From Scopulibacillus_A cellulosilyticus (GTDB lineage Bacteria; Bacillota; Bacilli; Bacillales; Sporolactobacillaceae), in assembly GCF_042665295.1 (NCBI RefSeq), contig NZ_JBHTCO010000011.1:1-64000 (forward strand): a DNA stretch of 64,000 bases. The letters run 5' to 3'. Position 1 is the stretch's first letter. Each line of letters begins with the position of its first letter. Positions 26,877 to 35,736 of this stretch are shown piece after piece. The notes beneath the pieces were generated by a model. The model ran no database searches. It was not told where the DNA came from and saw nothing but the letters and a program-made list of their open reading frames with translations. Both the position numbers and the translations under genes were made by a program.

Positions 26877-27422
26877 TTGATCAAGCTCTTATTTTCTTTA
26901 CTTTTTACAAGTGGTCTTTTCTTTTTTGATCTAAATGGAAATTACAGTCATTTAGCACAGGCTGAACAAAGTAAAAGTAACATGACGCACCTGCAAAAGA
27001 CCCCGGTTGTTGTTTATGTCCATCTAAAAAAGGACTACCTGGATGGTATTTCTATTGAGAGAACGGTGGAAGAACATCCATTATCTTTGAAAGATATTTT
27101 TTTGTCTTACCAAGATTGGCAATTAGTAAAACAAACGAATGACAATATTTACTTTGAAAAAAGAGTGAATGATATTTCCCCTGTAGCTAAAACTGTAGGT
27201 ATTTTTGGTTTAACAAATGATCGAACTTTGACTATTTTCGAAGGAAATCCCGACAAAAATCAAATCATTCAAACTTTCTTTCAGATTGATACAAAAGCTT
27301 TAGAGGCAAATGAAGTTAAAGATCTTAATAAAGGAATTCCTGTTCGCAACAAAAAGCATTTCCAACAGGTAATGAATGCTTTAGCCAAATATGCGGAAAA
27401 GCATTCTTCTGGACATTCTTGA
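26877..27422 (+). CDS. bofC: BofC, forespore checkpoint protein for sigma-K
   Basis: BofC is secreted from the forespore into the intermembrane space and restrains SpoIVB, which signals to SpoIVFA/FB. The product is 181 aa with a signal peptide (KLLFSLLFTSGLFFF) and the BofC domains after it (VVVYVHLKKDYLDGISIERTVEE in part, then GIFGLTNDRTLTIFEG). TTG 26877 is 6 bases after GAGGTG. Its partners spoIVFA and spoIVFB are also in this window. Confidence 0.92.
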   Translation: MIKLLFSLLFTSGLFFFDLNGNYSHLAQAEQSKSNMTHLQKTPVVVYVHLKKDYLDGISIERTVEEHPLSLKDIFLSYQDWQLVKQTNDNIYFEKRVNDISPVAKTVGIFGLTNDRTLTIFEGNPDKNQIIQTFFQIDTKALEANEVKDLNKGIPVRNKKHFQQVMNALAKYAEKHSSGHS

Positions 27423-27438
27423 AAAGGAATGTCCATTT
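27411..27438 (+). terminator. Terminator of bofC
   Basis: GGACATTC / GAATGTCC stem that spans the stop codon, followed by a short T run (ATTTTCTC). Confidence 0.75.
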
Positions 27439-27457
27439 TCTCTTACGTTAAAAGCAT

Positions 27458-27500
27458 AAATTGGCTGCTTTAGATGTCAATTTGACGCAGAGGCCAATTT
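27458..27500. other. Unassigned inverted repeat upstream of ruvA
   Basis: AAATTGGC (27458-27465) and GCCAATTT (27493-27500) flank a 27-base interior. It lies in the 190-base bofC-ruvA gap ahead of a possible -10 box TATGAT (27569-27574). No LexA box was recognised here. Confidence 0.35.
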
Positions 27501-27613
27501 AAGGTCTTAAGTATAAGTGCATTGTCTATTCTAAGCAGCTTATCCTATCATTTTTATTAAATATATGTTATGATGAACGTTGAGTAATTTTTATATTTGA
27601 AGGAGAAACCGTA

Positions 27614-28207
27614 TTGATCGATTATATAAAAGGGACCGTTCAACATATCTCAAGCGAGTATATGGTTATTGAAAACAACGGTATCGGCTATCAAATAATT
27701 TGTCCTAATCCGTTTGCTTACCAGCAGCATATGGGGCAAGAGATGGTGATTTATACATATCAGTATGTAAGAGAAGATATTATAGCGTTATATGGATTTA
27801 AATCAAGGGAAGAACGAGCGTTATTTATTCATCTTTTAAGTGTCTCGGGGATTGGTCCAAAAGGAGGTTTGGCGATCCTCGCTTCAGGGCAGCCTGAGAA
27901 TGTGATACAAGCGATTGAAGATGAAAATGAGCAATATTTAATCAAATTTCCCGGCATAGGCAAGAAGACAGCGAGACAAATCATATTAGATTTAAAAGGA
28001 AAGTTTAAAGATCAATTTGGCTTGTTTGCACCTGTTATGGAAGATTCTTTAGGATCTAACGGAGCGCTTGAAGAGGCGCTTGAAGCCTTGAAGGCGCTTG
28101 GTTATTCTGAGAGAGAAATTAAAAGAATAGTGCCTAAGTTAGAAAATAAAAACTTAACGGCAGAGAAATACATTAAAGAAGCTTTAGGGTTGATGCTAAA
28201 GAGTTAA
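27614..28207 (+). CDS. ruvA: Holliday junction branch migration protein RuvA
   Basis: The product, 197 aa, has the OB-fold start (MIDYIKGTVQHISSEYMVIENN in part), the double helix-hairpin-helix (LLSVSGIGPKGGLAIL and KFPGIGKKTARQI) and the C-terminal domain III that binds RuvB. TTG 27614 follows GAAGGAG. ruvB begins 17 bases after the stop. Confidence 0.97.
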   Translation: MIDYIKGTVQHISSEYMVIENNGIGYQIICPNPFAYQQHMGQEMVIYTYQYVREDIIALYGFKSREERALFIHLLSVSGIGPKGGLAILASGQPENVIQAIEDENEQYLIKFPGIGKKTARQIILDLKGKFKDQFGLFAPVMEDSLGSNGALEEALEALKALGYSEREIKRIVPKLENKNLTAEKYIKEALGLMLKS

Positions 28208-28223
28208 GGAGGCCAATTTAGCG

Positions 28224-29225
28224 ATGGAAGAGCGAATGGTTTCAGGTGAATCGATCCCTGAAGAAGAATTGATAGAAAGATCGATTCGACCGCAAAAACT
28301 CGTCGATTATATTGGTCAGGAGCAGGTTAAAGATAATCTGTCTATTTTTATAAAGGCGGCAAAACAGCGGCATGAACCATTAGATCATGTTTTGCTGTAC
28401 GGACCTCCGGGATTAGGAAAAACAACGCTGTCAATAATTATTGCTAATGAGATGGGGGTCAATATCCGGACAACCTCAGGCCCTGCTATTGAAAGGCCGG
28501 GTGATTTAGCTGCTATTTTAACAGCTTTAGAACCGGGGGATGTTTTGTTTATAGATGAGATCCACCGGTTAAACCGCCATGTTGAAGAAGTTCTTTACCC
28601 GGCTATGGAAGACTTTTGCCTCGATATAGTGCTTGGAAAAGGTGATACGGCACACTCGGTCCGTATTGATTTGCCTCCTTTTACATTGATTGGGGCAACA
28701 ACACGTGCAGGGTATTTATCGCCGCCATTACGGGATCGCTTCGGCGTCATCAGCCGTCTGCAATTTTATACGACTGATGAACTTTCACTCATTGTAAAAA
28801 GGACTGCACATATTTTGCAGACAGAGATTGAAGAAGAAGCGGCTTATGAAATTGCCAAAAGATCAAGAGGGACACCGAGGATTGCCAATCGGTTGCTTAG
28901 AAGAATCCGTGACTTTGCTCAGGTTACAAATGATGGGATAATTGATCATTTTTTAACTAGGGAGTCTTTGCTTCGTCTGCAAGTTGATGAAAGGGGCTTG
29001 GATCATATAGACCATCAGCTTTTAAAGTCTATTATTGAAAAGTTTAATGGCGGGCCGGTAGGTCTTGACACGATTGCTGCTACAATAGGTGAAGAGAGAC
29101 ATACTATTGAAGATGTCTATGAACCTTATTTGCTTCAAATCGGGTTTTTGCAAAGGACGCCAAGAGGCCGGATGGTAACAGAGGCTGTTTATAAACATTT
29201 TAATATAGAAGGGCCTTATAAGTAA
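28224..29225 (+). CDS. ruvB: Holliday junction helicase RuvB
   Basis: The product is 333 aa, an AAA+ motor with Walker A GPPGLGKT (60-67), Walker B LFIDEIHR, sensor 1 GATTRAG and the C-terminal winged helix. The stop overlaps the next start (TAATG). Confidence 0.99.
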   Translation: MEERMVSGESIPEEELIERSIRPQKLVDYIGQEQVKDNLSIFIKAAKQRHEPLDHVLLYGPPGLGKTTLSIIIANEMGVNIRTTSGPAIERPGDLAAILTALEPGDVLFIDEIHRLNRHVEEVLYPAMEDFCLDIVLGKGDTAHSVRIDLPPFTLIGATTRAGYLSPPLRDRFGVISRLQFYTTDELSLIVKRTAHILQTEIEEEAAYEIAKRSRGTPRIANRLLRRIRDFAQVTNDGIIDHFLTRESLLRLQVDERGLDHIDHQLLKSIIEKFNGGPVGLDTIAATIGEERHTIEDVYEPYLLQIGFLQRTPRGRMVTEAVYKHFNIEGPYK

Positions 29226-29425
29226 TGACCGGTTTTGGCAAACTGATGATGACGATTGGTATTGTGTTGTTCTTAGTGGGATTCATTTGGCAATTCATTG
29301 GAAAACTTCCGGGTGACATTGTTTTTAAAAAAGGGAATACCACCTTTTACTTCCCAATTATCACTTGCCTTCTGATTAGTATTGTTCTATCTCTTATCTT
29401 TTATATTATTAACAGATTTCGCTAA
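29225..29425 (+). CDS. DUF2905 family small membrane protein
   Basis: The product is 66 aa with two membrane helices (about 7-22 and 42-62) around GKLPGDIVFKKGNTTFYFPI, which is the DUF2905 signature. The family commonly follows ruvB in Bacillota; its function is unknown. It is coupled to ruvB by a one-base overlap. Confidence 0.92.
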   Translation: MTGFGKLMMTIGIVLFLVGFIWQFIGKLPGDIVFKKGNTTFYFPIITCLLISIVLSLIFYIINRFR

Positions 29426-29433
29426 TAATGCGT

Positions 29434-29458
29434 GTTCAAAAAGGAGGACTTTTTGAAC
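29434..29458. repeat. Mini-palindrome, perfect end-to-end form of the dispersed repeat
   Basis: GTTCAAAAAGGAGGAC runs directly into the complement CTTTTTGAAC. Only the two outer arms of the family remain, 25 bases in all. It lies 33 bases upstream of the queA start and contains a near-perfect AAGGAGGA ribosome-binding sequence inside the hairpin. Confidence 0.85.
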
Positions 29459-29490
29459 AATTTAATACATTAAGTAAAGGTGAGAATTTC

Positions 29491-30537
29491 ATGGATGTAT
29501 CAATATTTGATTTCGATTTACCAGAAGAACTGATTGCTCAAACTCCATTAAAAGACCGGGCAGCATCGAGACTGATGGTTCTTAATCCTAATCGGAAAAC
29601 GATCGAACACCGGCATTTTTCGGACATTGTTGATTACCTTAATCCAGGTGATTGTTTAGTATTAAATGACACAAAGGTATTACCGGCCCGGCTATTTGGC
29701 GAGAAGTCAGATACTGGGGCTAAAATTGAAATTTTATTACTGAAGCAATTAGAAGGAAACACTTGGGAATGTCTCGTTAAACCCGCCAAACGTGTAAAAA
29801 AAGGGGCAGCTTTACAATTTGGCAATGGCAAGCTGCAAGCGGTTTGTACAAAAGAGTTAGACGAAGGACGAAGAGAACTAACTTTTAAATACGAAGGCAT
29901 TTTCCACGAGGTACTTGATGAATTAGGAAAAATGCCGCTTCCGCCTTATATTAAAGAGCAATTAGATGACCAGGACAGGTATCAAACCGTTTATGCTAAG
30001 CACAGCGGGTCGGCTGCTGCACCGACTGCAGGACTCCATTTTACAAACGAACTGTTAGAAAAGCTTAAGGAAAAAGGTATCTCTATTGCCTTTATTACGC
30101 TTCATGTTGGCTTGGGAACATTTCGCCCTGTAAAGGCGGAACAGATCGAAGAGCATACTATGCACGCAGAGTTCTACCAAATGTCAAAACAAACAGCTGA
30201 ACTTTTGAATCATACAAAAAGCCGAGGCGGGCGTATCATTGCTGTTGGAACAACTGTTATCCGTACATTAGAGACAATTGCCGCTAAATTTAACGGTGAA
30301 CTGAAAGAAGCATCCGGTTGGACAGATATATTTATTTACCCGGGATTTGAATATAAGGCAATTGATGGAATGATCACTAATTTTCACTTGCCGAAGTCCA
30401 CTTTAATTATGCTTGTCAGCGCATTTTCCGGACGTGAATTTATTTTAGATGCTTATAGAGAAGCTGTTCAGGAACGTTACCGTTTCTTCAGTTTCGGAGA
30501 TGCGATGTTCATAACAGAGGGGATTAAGACAACATGA
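29491..30537 (+). CDS. queA: S-adenosylmethionine:tRNA ribosyltransferase-isomerase
   Basis: QueA builds epoxyqueuosine on tRNA at the step before the last. The product, 348 aa, starts MDVSIFDFDLPEELIAQTPL and keeps the signature AAPTAGLHFT and the late DGMITNFHLPKSTLI. AAAGGTGAG precedes ATG 29491; the frame upstream runs through a repeat. It overlaps tgt by 4 bases. Confidence 0.98.
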   Translation: MDVSIFDFDLPEELIAQTPLKDRAASRLMVLNPNRKTIEHRHFSDIVDYLNPGDCLVLNDTKVLPARLFGEKSDTGAKIEILLLKQLEGNTWECLVKPAKRVKKGAALQFGNGKLQAVCTKELDEGRRELTFKYEGIFHEVLDELGKMPLPPYIKEQLDDQDRYQTVYAKHSGSAAAPTAGLHFTNELLEKLKEKGISIAFITLHVGLGTFRPVKAEQIEEHTMHAEFYQMSKQTAELLNHTKSRGGRIIAVGTTVIRTLETIAAKFNGELKEASGWTDIFIYPGFEYKAIDGMITNFHLPKSTLIMLVSAFSGREFILDAYREAVQERYRFFSFGDAMFITEGIKTT

Positions 30538-31673
30538 CTGCTGTAACGTATGAATTAATTAAGGTATGCAAACAATCCGGGGCAAGGCTCGGTAAGCTTA
30601 ATACACCCCATGGAACATTTGAAACGCCCATGTTTATGCCTGTTGGAACATTAGCAACGGTTAAAACGATCAGTCCGGAAGAACTGAAAGAAATGGGCGC
30701 AGGTGTCATTCTCAGCAACACATATCATCTTTGGCTTCGTCCGGGTGAAGATATCGTACGTGCGGCAGGGGGCCTCCATCAATTTATGAACTGGGATCAA
30801 GGGATTTTAACAGATTCCGGCGGGTTTCAAGTGTTCAGCTTGAGTGACCTGAGAGACATTACCGAAGAAGGTGTTCACTTTCGTAACCATTTAAATGGCG
30901 AAAAGTTATTTTTAACCCCTGAAAAGTCAATTGCGATACAAAATGCTTTAGGATCAGATATTATGATGGCATTTGATGAATGTCCGCCGTACCCCGCTTC
31001 ATATGATTATATGAAGGCTTCCGTTGAACGGACAAGCCGTTGGGCTGAAAGATGTCTAAAAGCAAATAAAAAGCCGGAAACTCAATCCTTGTTTGGCATT
31101 GTCCAAGGCGGCGAATTCGAAGAACTGCGGAGACAATCAGCTCGTGAGCTGACGTCATTAGATTTTCCTGGTTATGCTGTCGGCGGTTTGTCAGTAGGTG
31201 AGCCGAAAGACATAATGAATGAAGTTTTAACCTATACAACACCGCTGTTGCCTGATAATAAACCCAGGTACCTTATGGGGGTTGGGTCACCTGATTCTCT
31301 TATTGACGGGGCAATCAGGGGGATTGATATGTTCGATTGTGTACTGCCGACACGAATTGCCCGAAATGGCACATGCATGACATCCAACGGCAGGCTTGTG
31401 ATCAGAAATGCTAAATATGCCCGTGATTTTGGACCGATTGACGAAAATTGTGACTGTCATGTATGTAAAACATATTCAAGGGCATACATCAGACATTTGG
31501 TAAAGGCAAATGAAACATTTGGATTTAGACTTACATCTTACCATAATCTTTATTTTTTGATAAAATTGATGGAGTGTGTAAGACAAGCTATTCGTGAAGA
31601 TCGCTTGCTCGATTATAGAGAAGCTTTCTTTGAGCAATATGGCTTTAATAAGCCAAATGCAAGAAACTTTTAA
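30534..31673 (+). CDS. tgt: Queuine/preQ1 tRNA-guanine transglycosylase
   Basis: Tgt exchanges guanine-34 for preQ1 in tRNAs with GUN anticodons. The product, 379 aa, has TDSGGFQVFSL (active-site region), the nucleophile region DCVLPTR and the zinc site CDCHVCKTYSRAYIRHL. It is coupled to queA by an ATGA overlap. Confidence 0.99.
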   Translation: MTAVTYELIKVCKQSGARLGKLNTPHGTFETPMFMPVGTLATVKTISPEELKEMGAGVILSNTYHLWLRPGEDIVRAAGGLHQFMNWDQGILTDSGGFQVFSLSDLRDITEEGVHFRNHLNGEKLFLTPEKSIAIQNALGSDIMMAFDECPPYPASYDYMKASVERTSRWAERCLKANKKPETQSLFGIVQGGEFEELRRQSARELTSLDFPGYAVGGLSVGEPKDIMNEVLTYTTPLLPDNKPRYLMGVGSPDSLIDGAIRGIDMFDCVLPTRIARNGTCMTSNGRLVIRNAKYARDFGPIDENCDCHVCKTYSRAYIRHLVKANETFGFRLTSYHNLYFLIKLMECVRQAIREDRLLDYREAFFEQYGFNKPNARNF

Positions 31674-31679
31674 GCGGAT

Positions 31680-31718
31680 GTTCAAAAAGGACCGGGAACA
31701 AGAGCAGCCTATTTGAAC
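31680..31718. repeat. Short copy of the dispersed repeat
   Basis: GTTCAAAAAGGACCGGGAAC at the left and CTATTTGAAC at the right enclose about 10 unique bases. It lies between tgt and yajC. Confidence 0.75.
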
Positions 31719-31756
31719 ACAAGCTTTAATATTGATTTTATAAAGGAGGGTTGAGA

Positions 31757-32089
31757 ATGAGCAGCAGTTTTTTAACGACAATTGGTCCGTTGATTATCTT
31801 TTTTGTGATTTTCTATTTCTTGCTCATAAGACCGCAGCAAAAGCGTCAAAAGAAAACGCGCGAAATGCAAACTAGTCTGCAAAAGGGCGATAAAATCGTA
31901 ACAATTGGCGGGATACATGGTACTGTAGACGCTATTGACGATGAAAAAGTTACGATCAAATGCCATAATACAACTAAGATTACTTTTGATCGTGCGGCGG
32001 TAAGGGACATTTACCAAAAGAAACAAACCCATGAGCCGAAAGAACAAAAAGCAGCTAACGAAAAAGAAGAAAAAGCTAAAGAAGAATAA
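31757..32089 (+). CDS. yajC: Preprotein translocase subunit YajC
   Basis: The product is 110 aa: one membrane helix (about 7-25, GPLIIFFVIFYFLLIRPQQKR in part) and a small cytoplasmic domain (LQKGDKIVTIGGIHGTV) with a Lys/Glu-rich tail. It works with SecD and SecF, encoded about 4 kb downstream. ATG 31757 follows AAAGGAGGG. Confidence 0.96.
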   Translation: MSSSFLTTIGPLIIFFVIFYFLLIRPQQKRQKKTREMQTSLQKGDKIVTIGGIHGTVDAIDDEKVTIKCHNTTKITFDRAAVRDIYQKKQTHEPKEQKAANEKEEKAKEE

Positions 32090-32093
32090 AAGA

Positions 32094-32122
32094 AACGTGC
32101 TTCATTATGAGGCACGTTTTTT
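32094..32122 (+). terminator. Terminator of yajC
   Basis: AACGTGC / GCACGTT stem with T run, just before the end of the opposing gene. Confidence 0.85.
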
Positions 32123-32498
32123 AATGTTTTTTAACAAAGATGTTAACGCCAATGGCACCGCCGAATGCTGCAATGACTATATTTCCGGCATATAACAAAT
32201 ATTGTCCTGACGAGATACCGCTGTTATAACCGAGAAACTGAATAAGCAGTATTAACAGAGAGTATAAAATACCCGTTGTGCCTCCGATAAACAGTCCTTT
32301 TTCCTTCAACTTGGTTCCGGCTGTGATACCGGCAATGAATAAAGCGACGAATGAGGTAATCATAGGCAGCAGGCCGACTGAAGACTCCGTCATAGAGGTG
32401 AGTCTTAATAATGTTGCTAAAACAAAGGTAACAACTAAAATAATGAAAAGTGCTGTTACAATTCCGTAACAGGCGGCGGTGAGCATTCGTTTAGTCAT
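32121..32498 (-). CDS. yrzE: TIGR04086 (YrzE-like) membrane protein
   Basis: The product is 125 aa with four membrane helices, matching YrzE of B. subtilis in size and in position between yajC and yrbG. A strong AAAAGGGGGA lies 8 bases before ATG 32498. Function unknown. Confidence 0.85.
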   Translation of the reverse strand: MTKRMLTAACYGIVTALFIILVVTFVLATLLRLTSMTESSVGLLPMITSFVALFIAGITAGTKLKEKGLFIGGTTGILYSLLILLIQFLGYNSGISSGQYLLYAGNIVIAAFGGAIGVNIFVKKH

Positions 32499-32529
32499 GG
32501 TGTTCCCCCTTTTCATCCCGGTGCAACCG

Positions 32530-32660
32530 TCCGTAAGTCTCCCGCCTCAAAACTTTAGTTTAAGCGCTGAAGTATAGGCGGAAGTTAACGAACGCTAACA
32601 CCCCGATTTGTTCAACTAACCATCAGTTGGGATAAAGAAATCCCCCACTGATGGAAGTTT
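32530..32660. other. Unassigned structured intergenic element
   Basis: The 336-base gap between yrzE and yrbG has no credible gene. It holds a strong hairpin, CCATCAGTTGGGAT (32620-32633) pairing with TCCCCCACTGATGG (32641-32654), next to a shorter inverted pair GCGTTAACG-like segment near 32583-32597. It may be the remnant of a small mobile element or a leader RNA of yrzE on the minus strand. I could not choose between these. Confidence 0.4.
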
Positions 32661-32834
32661 CACTTTATAAGCTGTTTATTTATGCTTATTCACGCTTGGA
32701 CAGGAATAGAATTGAATTAACAAACAAAGTGACTTTTTGGTATTTTTTTATTAAATCATTTTCTAATAAGACATCATTTTTCCTCTTTGCTCTGCTCATA
32801 CTAAGAATGGGTTACATAGAAAGGGGATTTCTTG

Positions 32835-33491
32835 ATGGCTACTGTTATCTTAAGGACCATTTTTTTATATATTGTTATTTTAGTGACCTTTCGTATGATG
32901 GGGAAGCGGGAAATTGGGCAATTAAGCATTGTTGATTTCGTTGTGTCCATTATGATCGCTGAATTAGCTGTCATTTCAATTGAAGATCCCAATAAACCGT
33001 TGTTTGTTATGATAGTTCCTATATTATTATTACTGCTTATACAAATGCTCCTTTCTGCTTTATCATTAAAAAGCAAGGCATTACGAGAACTCTTCGATGG
33101 AAAGCCGGCGACTATCATTAAAGAAGGGAAAATTGATGAACACGAGATGCGGAAACAGCGTTATAACTTTGATGACCTCCTGACTCAGTTAAGAGAACAA
33201 AATATTAAGAATATAACTGATGTAGAATTTGGTGTCCTTGAGCCTAATGGGAAGTTGTCTGTTTTAAAAAAATCAGATTATGAAAACAATGATGAAAAAA
33301 TTTCCGCCATGAGCTTTCCGCTTATTTTAGACGGAAAAGTTCAGAAACAAAACTTAGAGAAAATTAATCAAACACCATTATGGTTAAGACAACAATTAAG
33401 AAATTTAGGTTTCCGTGATGTTAAACAAATTTCTTACTGTGTTTTAGATGATGATGGCACTTTTTATATAGACATAAAAGATGAACGGTAA
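32835..33491 (+). CDS. yrbG: DUF421 membrane protein YrbG
   Basis: The product is 218 aa. Three membrane helices (about 1-80, with FRMMGKREIGQLSIVDFVV) are followed by the soluble DUF421 domain with two repeats. In B. subtilis yrbG lies ahead of spoVB, as here, although the latter is on the opposite strand. The family includes relatives of spore-germination factor YetF. ATG 32835 follows AAGGGG by 8 bases. Confidence 0.93.
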   Translation: MATVILRTIFLYIVILVTFRMMGKREIGQLSIVDFVVSIMIAELAVISIEDPNKPLFVMIVPILLLLLIQMLLSALSLKSKALRELFDGKPATIIKEGKIDEHEMRKQRYNFDDLLTQLREQNIKNITDVEFGVLEPNGKLSVLKKSDYENNDEKISAMSFPLILDGKVQKQNLEKINQTPLWLRQQLRNLGFRDVKQISYCVLDDDGTFYIDIKDER

Positions 33492-33528
33492 AACACCGGG
33501 CAATTAAAATATTGGCCGGTGTTTACTA
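33491..33528. terminator. Terminator shared by yrbG and spoVB
   Basis: AAACACCGG / CCGGTGTTT, a perfect 9-bp stem between convergent genes. The T run is short on both sides. Confidence 0.75.
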
Positions 33529-35079
33529 TACCACCCATTTTCCGATAATAGGGAAACTTGATAGTTCCTCTTTCTTTAAAAGACGGGTTGCGCGAATAAC
33601 AATGAAGTAGAAAATAACGGTAATGACAATTAACGTCATTGTGCGGGGTAAAAGCCCCCAATCCAATAGAAAGTGCTTCATTAAGAAATTAGCGAAACAT
33701 CCGGTAATGATAATAGAGAAAATCCCTTTAACATAATCCTTTAAAACAAGTGAAAATCCTACCTTTTTTATAACCGTCGCTAAGTGAAGAAGCGTGACGA
33801 GAACGACGCTTGCAACAAATCCTAAAGCTGCTCCTATAATTCCCAGTTCGGGGCGGGAGGCAAGCGCAAATATAGTCAGAAGTTTAACTGCAGCGCCTAT
33901 AAAGCTGTTAATCAATGCAGCATTAGCAAGGTCAAGAGCTTGAAGTACCGCCTGAAGCGGACCTTGGAAATAAAATAGAAAAAAGAATGGCCCCATAACA
34001 TAAATATAGACAGCCGAACCCGGTGAATGATACATCAAGGTCATTAATGGTTCCGCGAAAACATAAGAAACAACAATTGAGATGCCTCCGGTAATCATAG
34101 CGATTTTTAAAGCTTGGTTCAGCCTGTAGTGGATCGTTTCAATATTATGAGTTGCCTGGGCCTCGCTGATCGTTGGGACCAGTGATGTTTGCAGAGCAAA
34201 TGTAATAAAGCTTGGCAAAATTAACAACGGAATAGCAAAACCTTCAAGTTCCCCGTATTGTTTTGTTGCTACAATGGTAGAGACACCAGCCAAATACAGA
34301 CTGTGAGAAATAATAATAGGTTCCAAAAAATATGAAATTGAGCCAATCAGCCGGCTGCCTGTTGTCGGTAAAGCAATATTCATCAATTGTTTAAAGGTTT
34401 GCTTGCCATTATGCAAAAATCCCCAAAAGTCTTTTCGAATCTTAACCCTTTTTCTTCTCTTAAACATCGAAATCATATATAAAAGGGAAATAAATTCACC
34501 AATCACACCGGAAATCATTGTCCCGCCGGCTGCATATTCAATACCGTATGGCAAAAGCGTCGTTGTTAAAAAGGCTACCAATGAAATCCGAACAACTTGT
34601 TCTATCACTTGAGAGTATGCATAAGGCTTCATGTCTTGCAGGCCTTGAAAGTATCCGCGCAGTACCGAAGCAACAGCAACAATTGGTACAATCGGTGCTA
34701 TAGCAAGAAGCGGATAAATCGTTCTCGGATCGGTAAATACAGTTTTAGCTAAAAGCGGTGCCAGTATCACCATAACGGCTGTAAAAATAATGCTTAGGAT
34801 GCCAACGGTTAAAAAAGAAACCGTTAATATTTTTTTTATTTTTTTCCGGTCATTAAGCGCATCAGCTTCAGCGACCATTTTTGAAATAGCTACCGGCAAT
34901 CCTAATTGGGTTAATGTTACTGTAAGCATAAGCGTTGGATAGGCCATCATGTAAAGGCCGATGCCTTCTTCGCCGATAATCCTTGCAACAACCATTTTAT
35001 TAACAAAACCAAGGATTTTAGTAATCATTCCTGCAATAATTAATATAAAAGTTCCTTTAAGAAAAGATTGTTTTGTCAT
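33526..35079 (-). CDS. spoVB: SpoVB, polysaccharide-flippase-like cortex protein
   Basis: The product is 517 aa with about 14 membrane helices and the MVF/MATE-like fold of the polysaccharide biosynthesis transporters. It begins TKQSFLKGTFILIIAGMITK and is needed for spore cortex synthesis, probably moving lipid-linked precursor into the intermembrane space. A stretch of roughly 75 bases before the ATG has AAGGAG-like sites. Confidence 0.93.
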   Translation of the reverse strand: MTKQSFLKGTFILIIAGMITKILGFVNKMVVARIIGEEGIGLYMMAYPTLMLTVTLTQLGLPVAISKMVAEADALNDRKKIKKILTVSFLTVGILSIIFTAVMVILAPLLAKTVFTDPRTIYPLLAIAPIVPIVAVASVLRGYFQGLQDMKPYAYSQVIEQVVRISLVAFLTTTLLPYGIEYAAGGTMISGVIGEFISLLYMISMFKRRKRVKIRKDFWGFLHNGKQTFKQLMNIALPTTGSRLIGSISYFLEPIIISHSLYLAGVSTIVATKQYGELEGFAIPLLILPSFITFALQTSLVPTISEAQATHNIETIHYRLNQALKIAMITGGISIVVSYVFAEPLMTLMYHSPGSAVYIYVMGPFFFLFYFQGPLQAVLQALDLANAALINSFIGAAVKLLTIFALASRPELGIIGAALGFVASVVLVTLLHLATVIKKVGFSLVLKDYVKGIFSIIITGCFANFLMKHFLLDWGLLPRTMTLIVITVIFYFIVIRATRLLKKEELSSFPIIGKWVV

Positions 35080-35327
35080 AAATAAGCCCGCCTTTTTTAA
35101 GGGTTTTTCTCCTTTTTAAGGAACGCCCCGTATGAATAGGTATCTTAGCCTTGCTAAATGCACGATGGTTTGTCCTTTGCAGTCAAATACTCTTCTCTCT
35201 GATACTTGATAACATGTATATGCCTATAGGTGGACAAAGCATGACTAGATCCGGGCGGTTTTAAGAAGAATTTATATTTTCCATTAGTTTGACTTGTGCT
35301 ATGATAATATCGATAGGAGTGATGGAC

Positions 35328-35624
35328 TTGTCTCATACACAAAATTACCAAGAATGGCGTCATCATATTCAACCATTTCTTAATAGTAAGCTTGAAGAAT
35401 TCCATTCATTGGGACTGAAGCGGCTAACGATGAATGAATTATGGACATTTATCGAAGAAACGATGGAGAAAAAGGACAAATCGTTAAAACTTCACGAATT
35501 TGTCAATCATGTGATGGGCTTATCCGTTAATGATTATATGAATAAATTAAGGAAAGATATGTTCAAAGGGTCAGCTTCTTTTCTGGAGGAGAACCTTCCC
35601 GGCCTTAACAATCCTGCAGAATAA
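35328..35624 (+). CDS. comN: ComN-type post-transcriptional regulator
   Basis: The product is 98 aa, predicted soluble and helical, with LKRLTMNELWTFIEETMEKK in part and a conserved LHEFVNHVMGLSVNDYMNKL. The B. subtilis relative (YrzD/ComN) binds comE mRNA and sits between spoVB and secDF. TTG 35328 is 8 bases after AGGAG; ATG 35322 is the alternative. Confidence 0.85.
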   Translation: MSHTQNYQEWRHHIQPFLNSKLEEFHSLGLKRLTMNELWTFIEETMEKKDKSLKLHEFVNHVMGLSVNDYMNKLRKDMFKGSASFLEENLPGLNNPAE

Positions 35625-35736
35625 TAAATGTTATCATTGACCGGTAACATATAAAAATTGACATGAAAATTGCCGGCTGGCTATAATGGATATATTATGT
35701 TTACGAATAAGATGCAGAATAAGTTGTAAAAGCATT

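Noticed and set aside
27501..27613. LexA box ahead of ruvA
   Set aside because: GAACGTTGAG near 27575 has only one half of the CGAAC-N4-GTTCG pattern.
35154..35405. 83-codon minus-strand frame near comN
   Set aside because: Overlaps the comN start, has no ribosome-binding site, and composition is not protein-like.
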